The translations under genes and the position numbers were made by a program. The notes beneath the pieces were generated by a model. The model was given only the letters and a program-made list of their open reading frames with translations, did not search any database and was not told the origin of the DNA. Below are positions 47,532-56,900 of a stretch of 64,000 nt of DNA, in pieces; position 1 is the first letter of the stretch; every line of letters starts with the position of its first letter. Source of the DNA: Cristatella mucedo (taxonomy: Eukaryota > Bryozoa > Phylactolaemata > Cristatellidae); NCBI GenBank assembly GCA_009760855.2, contig WPIO01000011.1, forward strand, positions 930,501 to 994,500, given 5' to 3'.

Positions 47532-50500
47532 TTGTAAGATCGCATCGCGCTTGCAAGCAGGAGGAACATGCAGAGCTTGCTCAGCTCATCCTGCTGCAAC
47601 GTGAGCTTACCGCCCTGGCATGCTTGCAGTAGTATGAACTTGGGCTTGCCAGCCATGTGCTTGAAACTTGATGAACCCAGCAGTTGCTTGATTTCTAAGA
47701 TCTTCAGAGGCACCTTGTCCACTCCATACACGGCACCCTTTTCGCCGTGGCTGAGAATGACGAGCACAAACATGCCATAGTTAGCGTTCTCAGGCAGATC
47801 CGTCTCACTTTTAATGAGGGCTTTCATTTCCTACAATGAACAGGTCAGCTGACAATGGCAGCTACATCGATTAACACAGCCAATCTGCATCATTGTGGCA
47901 TAGACATTTCTCCCCCTGGACGTCCCCCCCTGGGACAGGACATCCCCCATATCGTTTGGGGTTTAGTGTTATTAGGGTTTAGAGTTTTGAATTTAGGGTT
48001 TTTAGGGTTTAGTGTTTAGAGTTCTGTGTTTAAGGGTTTATAATTTAGGGATTAGCATTTAGGGTTTAGTGTTTTAGGGTTTCGGGCAGGCAGCGCCTCA
48101 GCTGCCTAAATCCACCATTGCTCGTATTCAGCGCTTTAATTAGTGCGTATTAGGGCATAACTAGATCTTTTGAGCTATACTCAGTAGACCTCTCAGGCTT
48201 AGCACTCATTTGCAGGAACACGCGGCATGCAGGAACACGCGGCATGCCGTAGCGCGCCCTTGCTTTGACAAGTACGAACACGTGCCTGGCGACGTCGAGC
48301 GGGACCGAACTCCTGAGGGACCGAACTGTATAGCTCGCTGCTGCCGCAACCGCTGCCGCTCCCTCAATAAGAAACCATCCTTTGCATACATCCATCCTTC
48401 TAATTATACTGAGATGATTTTATTTTAATAGAGCGTGACCTTGCTTTCGATCATGAATTATATATCTGTATTCTTAGTTACACATTCATCAACATAGTGG
48501 GGAAATGTCCAACGGGGGGGGGGGGAGGAAAGTCGGGGGGGGGGGCCCACCAGGGGGGAAAAGTTCGGGGGGGGGGGGGGGGGGACGTCGAGGGAAAAAT
48601 ATCCTACAACCCCACCATTACAAGTCTGCCAGCTCCACGGGGGGGGGGGGGCTCTTCAAAGAAAAAGGTAAACAAATTTGTGTCGGCAGAGGAACAAAAG
48701 CAATAAACGGCAACTATAGATCTTCACAATTGCTGCACTGCAACCACAGGCAGCACGATGATGCAGGACAGTAGGCAGAGAGGGCAGTGGGCAGCCCCAT
48801 ACCACGTTTCACAACACAGCTGCTCTAAGCAGCCGGCAGCCGACTTCCGGATGCACATACGTCATGTCATGCAGAGCAGTAGGCTGGCAGACTTGGGATT
48901 TGCAGAGCTCATTGTAATGATTGCCAATTACAAGTGGGGAAAATAAAAGACAATCATCCGACAGACAACAACAGTGAATCCATAATAACCATAATAATAA
49001 TAATAATAGCATGAATCCATAATAACCATAATAATAATAATAATAATAATAATAGCAATCATTGTTGTCATCTCCTGGGGGAGCACAATCTCTTTCTAGG
49101 TATTCCACAAGGGCTGGAAAAGATCAATATAAAAGATCAATACAAGCTTGTTATAAGTTTAGGTAAAATGCACAATTGAATTCACAGCATGCAATTAGGA
49201 AACAGTAAAGGCATTTGGCAGTTTCACGATGTTGCCAAACAAAGTGAAAAACCAGAAGGTGAACGGCATATTCAAAATGTGGGGACGCAGACTGGCTGCA
49301 AGCAGGAAGGCAGTCAGTGCTACCGCAGTGGGTAGGGGCAGGCAGGCTATATATAGCACAGGTCTACAGTGGGGCACGAACAGGCTCTCTGCCAACACTA
49401 CCAAAAAAAGTTATGCAGCAGAGGTAAGACCACTGTGAAGAGTCACCGAGAATACTCTATAACTAATATAATAGTAATAATAATAGTACACCATTTGTAT
49501 AGCATCCCAAGAGAACTAAGTCTCTTTCCGGGTACTTTATCCATGTCGGAATGGAGGTCTGTCAATTGCTTAGTGATACAATGCACAATTTCAGCATGGG
49601 TAAGCACACAAAGGTCAATTCATAAGGATAAATGTGAGGAAATGGCTTCTTATCAGCCTATCTATAAATGTCGAGCAACAGGGTGTAAAATGTCGGTCGG
49701 GATAAAGTTCCAGGCTTTGGAAGGATAAGCACTGCAGGCATGGTCTCCAAAGGATCTGCGGTTGGTCAGAGGTACAGCTAATCTAACAGCTGGTAGGTAT
49801 AAGCTGGCTCATGTCAAATTCCTGGACTTTGTCTCCTAAATTCCGGCCGGAAGTTACGGAAGGAGGTATGTCTACAAGCAAGGGGAGACGATAAGCCCGT
49901 GGAAGCTGATAAGAAATCCCAAATAGGCCAATACATTTATAACCTGACTGTGAAGCCATATGTGAGGGGTCTTACCTCTATGAGCATGCACGTGTATTGG
50001 AATACTCATCGAGTACTACAATTGCAAAACACCCATACGTGTTAAATTCGGAAACCTATAATTTCAGCCGTTGAGATGTGAACACTGATTTATACCAGCT
50101 TTAGCTCCCAGCCACTGCCACGATCCTGGATCGGATTGAGAGTTTGCTCGAGGTTATGAGCACTTGGTCTCCATGGCACCAGAATCCGAGATGCACAGAT
50201 GGGTGCTACCGGTAGGAAGAGCCAGTTTGAAGAGTGCACTTCACCTGATGATGCTATCCATAGAGATGACCTCGAACCCGGTTGCATGGTTACTGCACAG
50301 CAGTCTACCCGGGCCAGACAGAAAGGTACACGGGGTGAGCGACGTTAAGAAGAGCCAGCACTAAGCGTTTGGTAACTAGGCGGCAATCATAGCACCCCAC
50401 AACAGAAAAAGTAGAAGCAACCATGAGCTGAAAACACAAAATATACAGAGACATCGGAAAAGCACCAGATAAGCCAACCGGCTAAGTACCACCCTCTTTG

Positions 50501-50898
50501 CTGACTCGCTTAGCTGTGCCTCGAGCCAACCTCAAATCATTTGGCAACAGTGCCTTCAGTTCGTATGCTCCTAAAGCCTGGAACTCATTCCCGACTGGAG
50601 TCACGACATCCCCGACTTGATGACATTTAAAAAGAAGCTAAATGCACCCATTTCTCACAGTATTTGGTGGATCGGTCCTTGTGATTTGTCATCCTTGCGC
50701 TTTCGTGTGCTGACACTTTGCTTGTTACCACTAACCATATTTACATGTTGACATGTGCACGCTACGTCTAACCATATTATGCTTGTTGACATTGTGCATG
50801 TTAACACTAACCATTCGATCATGCTTCCTCTACAGCATATACAAAAGTGCCTAGAAAGAGATTAAGTTCTCTGTGGGTGCAATATAAATGAATTGCTA

Positions 50899-50934
<36 letters not shown>

Positions 50935-53900
50935 CTTACCAGGCCAGTGACCAATTGCAGAGCACAACGAGGGAGCAGGACTAACAGGTGTGCAGAGCAA
51001 AAATTCAACAGCAGATACAATCTATGCTCTGATACACAATGCATTTAATCAAGCCCGAAAAAAGTTTAGCAAACAAAGGCTTGGGCAAGAGCACAGGGAG
51101 CATGGTACCAAACAGCAGCCTGCGACACCACACGGTTGATGGCGTCCTCACATAAACCAGACAACAGTCATTGATACGACAACTGTATTTTATTACCTCA
51201 GCAGTCTGGTCATGATATTGAACGACTTCAAAATGCAAGGCTGTGAAGAGGGAACTAATATTCATCGCATCCAAAATCGAGCCTTGACGATCACGAAGAA
51301 GTTCCTTGCTTTCACTATTCTCGGCAAATTTCTCATTGTTGATGAGTAGAACTCTGCCACGGCATGGTAAAGTCATTCTGTAAACCTACACGGGACATTC
51401 TCAGGTCAAAGACTGACAGAACAGACTGCCAATGGGATTCAAAAGTCACGGCATGCATGTTGCATACACCACTGATGCCGGCCCGACACCAAATTTGTCA
51501 GAAGAGGCACGAACGACAGGTAAGAGACACACAGGGCCAGATAAGCCCACAAACAAAAGAGATACCGTATCTTTAAGAAAGGCTCGGGTGGCCTCGAGCA
51601 ACAGCAGAAGCAGCCACGTGGGGGTCTCATCAAAGGAGCCGCTGATGAGAATCAGAGGCAAAGAAACAAAAAACTGCAGCTGCCATACCTGATTATCACG
51701 GAGATGGCTGTCAACCGTGCGCACATCTGTGGCCTTGACTGCAACAGTTATCATCGACTCCTCGTTCTCTGCACTGGTCTCGTTCTCGTTCACCAGAGTG
51801 CCGGTGGCAGCGACTGGAAGCATGACTTGCTCCCGGGTGTCTCGCTTCCCGGCTGCAGCAGCAGCTCTGTCTGGGCTGACTGCATCGGCAAGATGCCGCT
51901 GACCAGATTCAATCAGTGAATCAACAAAGTCACCGAATGCTGCTGGACCTCGGCGAGTGATCGTTCCTAGGAAGTCTCTAACCTTGTTTCGCTTCTCGGC
52001 TTTGTTCGTCTGCAACGACCAGCGACTCACAGGGAGGCAAATACTAACAGGGAAAAGCCTGGCACTGAACCATGGAACCGCCGATGGCACTTGCAGTGTG
52101 CAGCTTTATGCTCTCCCAGAAGGGGCTTCTGATTTCCATTTATGGAGGCTGTCAAAAATGGGATATGCCAATGATTTCCTTAGATGGGGGTCAGATTAGG
52201 TTTTTGTAGGCAATGCTGCTTTGGCATGCAGATTCGGTACACATGTCCCAAGAATACATTTGTTTGTTAGGGAAAGCTAGAAGATGTTCCAGGGGACTGC
52301 CGGACAGCACTTCTTCGGGCTTGCCGCTTCAGGCTTAATGTGCAGAGGGGCTGCGAGAGACCGGGCGCAGCTGCTGAGGCTACCCGTAAGCTACGCTCTA
52401 GTGCCTCAGCTCACAGCCTTTCTAGTGCTCTGCGTGTCGATTGCACGATCGGAGTATATCAGAAACTCTTCATCCGATGAATTTCCTTCATATACAGGGA
52501 GCCCACTTACAAGACACGATCACACGACTAGACTTGCCACGCACAACCATTAGTTTCACTGCAAATGGCTCCCACCACGAGCATTCTCACTTTGCAGACC
52601 CTGGCTTGCACCACTAGCTCACAGCAGATTGCTGCAAAATTTGAAAAGTTCCGAGGCTTTCCTCATCTTAATCTTTGTCGATCGGTTCATAAAAGAGAAC
52701 AATTAGCAGGAAATGAATCGAATCCCTGTGCAGGTCTTAACACCCATCGACCAGAAGTCAGAATGCATACAAAACTCTAGTGGCTTATCTAACAAGTCTG
52801 CTGTTTAAATACAGTTGTAGTACGGTGAGGACAGTCACGATGCACTTGGATGACAGCAAATCCCTAAACAGTAGCTGTCAGCAAGCTCTAAATGAAATAT
52901 GAGTCACAGCACTTGCTCAAGCTTAGACAGTGATTTAAAAAATTAGCGTTCACCAATATATCTTGTGGTTTGACATTCTCTAAGCAGAAGGTACGCGAAA
53001 CCACGGAGAACTCCTAAGTGGGATCAAAGACGTTTATGCACACGGACGCCTCAGCGGGCCAGTACGCGACTGCCTATCCGTCGCCCTCGACCTGACTCCC
53101 TGGGCCTTTGCAGCCCGCTACTTATATACCACTGCCATAAATCGCAATAGCCCATAATCCAACGAGTGTCATAATCACAAAATAACCACATATCTTACTA
53201 TCTGTGGCTGGTGAGAGTCACCCATCCCTCTAACTTTCAGCACCTCTGCTTATTGCATGCATTTCCAAAGCAAACCTGCATTGTTGTACCTGAAGTTTTT
53301 AAATTTTCGACAAGCAATAGAAATATCTGACAAGAGCATTTAATTTTTTTGAGCTTCATCTTTCCATGCTTATTCTAAGACCCCATTCTGATCGAGAAAA
53401 CCGGTATTCTGGCAGGAAAGTGAAAGCAGGCAGTAGATCAGACGATTCTCTCTCCCCCCTATGTGTACATCCCAGCCAAAAGAACAAAGTATACATGCAT
53501 TAGAGAAGCAGTAAGCTTATCTACTCTGGAGATCTCTGTGCATTAAGAGTAATTATGCACACGAGAATATGTGTACAGAGCAGTATTACTATAGTTAAGT
53601 TACCTTTCAAAACCAGCACTATAACCTGGAGTATAGGCATGACCTATGATAGATAGCTCACAGTAGCAAGATGCCTAACAATTTGTAACTTGCAATAGCA
53701 CACAATGCAACCCAGATGAACATTTTTTCAGTAAGCTAAAAATGCCCTCACATACATATCAAACACTCGAGGCATAGGATTCCTGTCAATCACGTACTGT
53801 TTTCACTGTACCTAATTCAGAATACTTAGTGTACTGTCAGTCGCTAATAATTACATTTTGCTCATAATGTAGAACAGGGAAAAACGATGAAACTGCAACT

Positions 53901-56900
53901 CTCACATCCATGCATTTAATGACTGCAATTTAGAAATGCAGAACGGCTGTCGAGGCCAATCGCCATGCAACTTAAACAGCCTGTTAAACAGCCTTTTAAC
54001 ATAAACAGCCTTTTAACATAAACAGCCTTTTAACATAAACAGCCTTTTAACATAAACAGCCTTTTAAACAGCCTTTTTAACAGTATTGGAAAGCGTAGTG
54101 ATAGCACGTGTAATAGTTCCAAAATATCACCAAAATCAACTCGCAGGGTGTGCCTAACTTAAGCATCCCACTGTCAATCACTATTGAACAGCAGCCTATT
54201 GCCGGAATTGATCGCAGCAGATGCGAAGCATTGCACGATCAGCAATGAGCTACGCTAGTTTGTGATTCCGAGCAAACACAGCAACACAGTCGACTGATGA
54301 GCCAGCCTCAATTTCGTTTTGTAGCTATGAGCAGAGCACCAGCATTCCCCACTCTGTAAATTATTCGATAGGTGGAATGGAGCACGTGTAATAGTTCCAA
54401 AATATCACCCATGCGTAGGCACTATCAAACTCGTAAAATCTCTGAACATGTACTTCATGGGTATACTTTATAATTTAGGGCTTGCAGCATCCGGCAGCCC
54501 TGCGGCTGTTGCCTCCACTAGCCACGTTCAGAGGATAGGTTCTGCGATCAAATTACAGCGTGATTGATTGGGCAAACTGGCTGAGGAGGCTTATGGGTTT
54601 TGGTGGGACTTCTTAAGGCTGGCAGGCACGACTGGATTGAGCAGTGAGATCATGGAGCTGGGAGGCACTATCGGAACGAAGCCTCGTCCGTTGCTGTGCA
54701 GGATGCTGACCCGTTTCGCTTCGCTGTCAGTTCTCCGTTGTGTTCTGTGTTAATACAAGAGTTATTTGCCGCTTTATACGTAGCACCTAACACTGGAGGC
54801 CCGGCATGCACAAAGTACTTCTGCAATCGTCCCCTTTTTCGATTAAATACAGTTTTTCAATACAACTGCTCCAGTTAGATTCGGTCTGACTGATCTGTAC
54901 TGTAGCACTGTAGCCCCACAAGACTTGCAAATTAAACTATATGCTCACCATTAGTAATTACCATGTCATTACACTATAGATGCAAACTTAAGATGACACT
55001 AATAAGTAAAATGTGTTGAGTGGAATAGATCAATTAGAACATAGTACATCATGCCAAATGAACCAAATGCCTATCTAAGGAGCTTTTCACAGGCAGGAAA
55101 AGAGGCATACAAACATATTTTGAATCAGAATACTAGTAATAATAATTATACATACGTAAGGCGCCCTCAACAAACTTAATATTTCTTGGCACTTTGCAAA
55201 TGCTGTATAGGAAGTATGACCATACGGTCAATGGTTGCACGTGGTCCAAGTAGACTGCTAGTCCTCTAGACCATGTACCAGCGGTTCCCCTTCTCGGTGC
55301 TTCGATAGGCTGCTGCCATGCATATCTAGCACAATTAATGGTGCCCTGCCTGACTGAGGAGTAGTTCTAGGCTGGAGCCAGAGAATGAAGGGACATAAAA
55401 ATGAGTGATACAATCTTTTTGTCGATAAGCTGCTTGATTGGATGCCAGTGCAGATCGGCAAGAAGCTGTGTAATGTGGACACTTCGACACTTACTGCACA
55501 AAAGTCTGGCTGCTGCATTTTGCACAAACTGTCATAAACTGCAAGCAACTGATTGCACAGACCGAAAAACCTGCTATCAGTACCACAGGATGTCAGAAAT
55601 AATAATACATTTGATATAGCATCCTCAGAAAACCCAATTTTTTTTTAGGCACTTTACACTTGCTGCAAAGGAAGCACGATAGAATGGTTAGTAGTAGCAA
55701 GCTCAATGACAACAAAAATAATACGGTTAGAGGCGACACACACCGGATCAGCATGCAAGTAATGTTAGCGACAGAATGCACAAGTGTCAGCACCCATAAG
55801 CATATAAAGGTTCAATAACAGGGATACAGTCAAGGCTGCAATAAATAGATGCGTTTTTAGTTTAGTTTTAAACGTGGTCAAGGCAGGAGATGCCCTTATG
55901 CAAGTCGGGAGTGAGTTCCAGGCTTTGGGAGCATACGAACTGCAGGCATGGCCTCGAAAGGATGTGAAGTTTGTATGAGGTATAGGTAAAGTGCTACGAT
56001 GCTTAGCCTGGTGGGGAGTAGATCTGATAGGTAGGCTGGAGCCTAAGAACAAAGGAACCGGACAGTGAGTGAGAAAACCTTGGTCGATGCGTTGCTTGAC
56101 TGGGAGCTAGTGCAAGTCGGTGAGAAGTGGTGTGATGTGGCCACTGCAGCACTCACGACAGACAAGCCTAGCTGCAGAGTTTTGTACTAGCTGTAAGCAC
56201 CTGATTGCACAGGCCGGTAGACTAGCATGCAGTAACCTACAGAAGTCAAGATGGGATTTCACAAATGCATAGACCAATTTATACGTGGTATCCCTGTCTA
56301 AACAAGCCCGAATTTTAGCAATGATATGTAGCTGAAAGCAGGCAGAATCCGTGGATCTTATGTCGTCGCCTAATGAAAGGACAGTTTGGAACAGGATAGG
56401 TAGGTTTCGTAGAGATGCAAAAGGAGATATGCTGGCAGAACCAAGTTTGAGCATTAAGCTTTCTGATTTCCGAATGACACTTTGTCTGCCCATAACTAAT
56501 AAGTTATTTTATCATCTTTCAATTTAGGAAAGTTTGCAACCATCCATGTGCATATGTCATCAATACATGCAGCTAGGGAGTTTTAATATCCCGTCTAAGC
56601 AGGCCTGAATTTGAGCTATGCTATGTCGCCGAGCTGGTTTGGTCCACTGGTTAAGGTGCTTGCCCCGAGCAAGGTCTGGCTGAGGTCGTGGGCTCGAGCA
56701 AGGAGGCATATGTGAAGCGCCTGAATAGAGATCAAGTTCTCTTAGGGTGCTATACAAATGAATTATATATATATATATATTTTTTTTATTCATTAGTTTT
56801 TAGCTGAAAGTAGACAGACTTGACTGTGGAGCTGATGCAGTCGTCTAGTTAGAGGTCACGTTTAAAAAGGACATCTAGATTCCAGCAGATGCAATGGGAG

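Noticed and set aside
47138-47610. Continuation of the caspase frame past QACQGG into a valine/cysteine repeat
   Set aside because: This is read-through of the intron and its (CA)n array; the donor at 47,610 and the phase-matched exon at 44,582 explain the protein.
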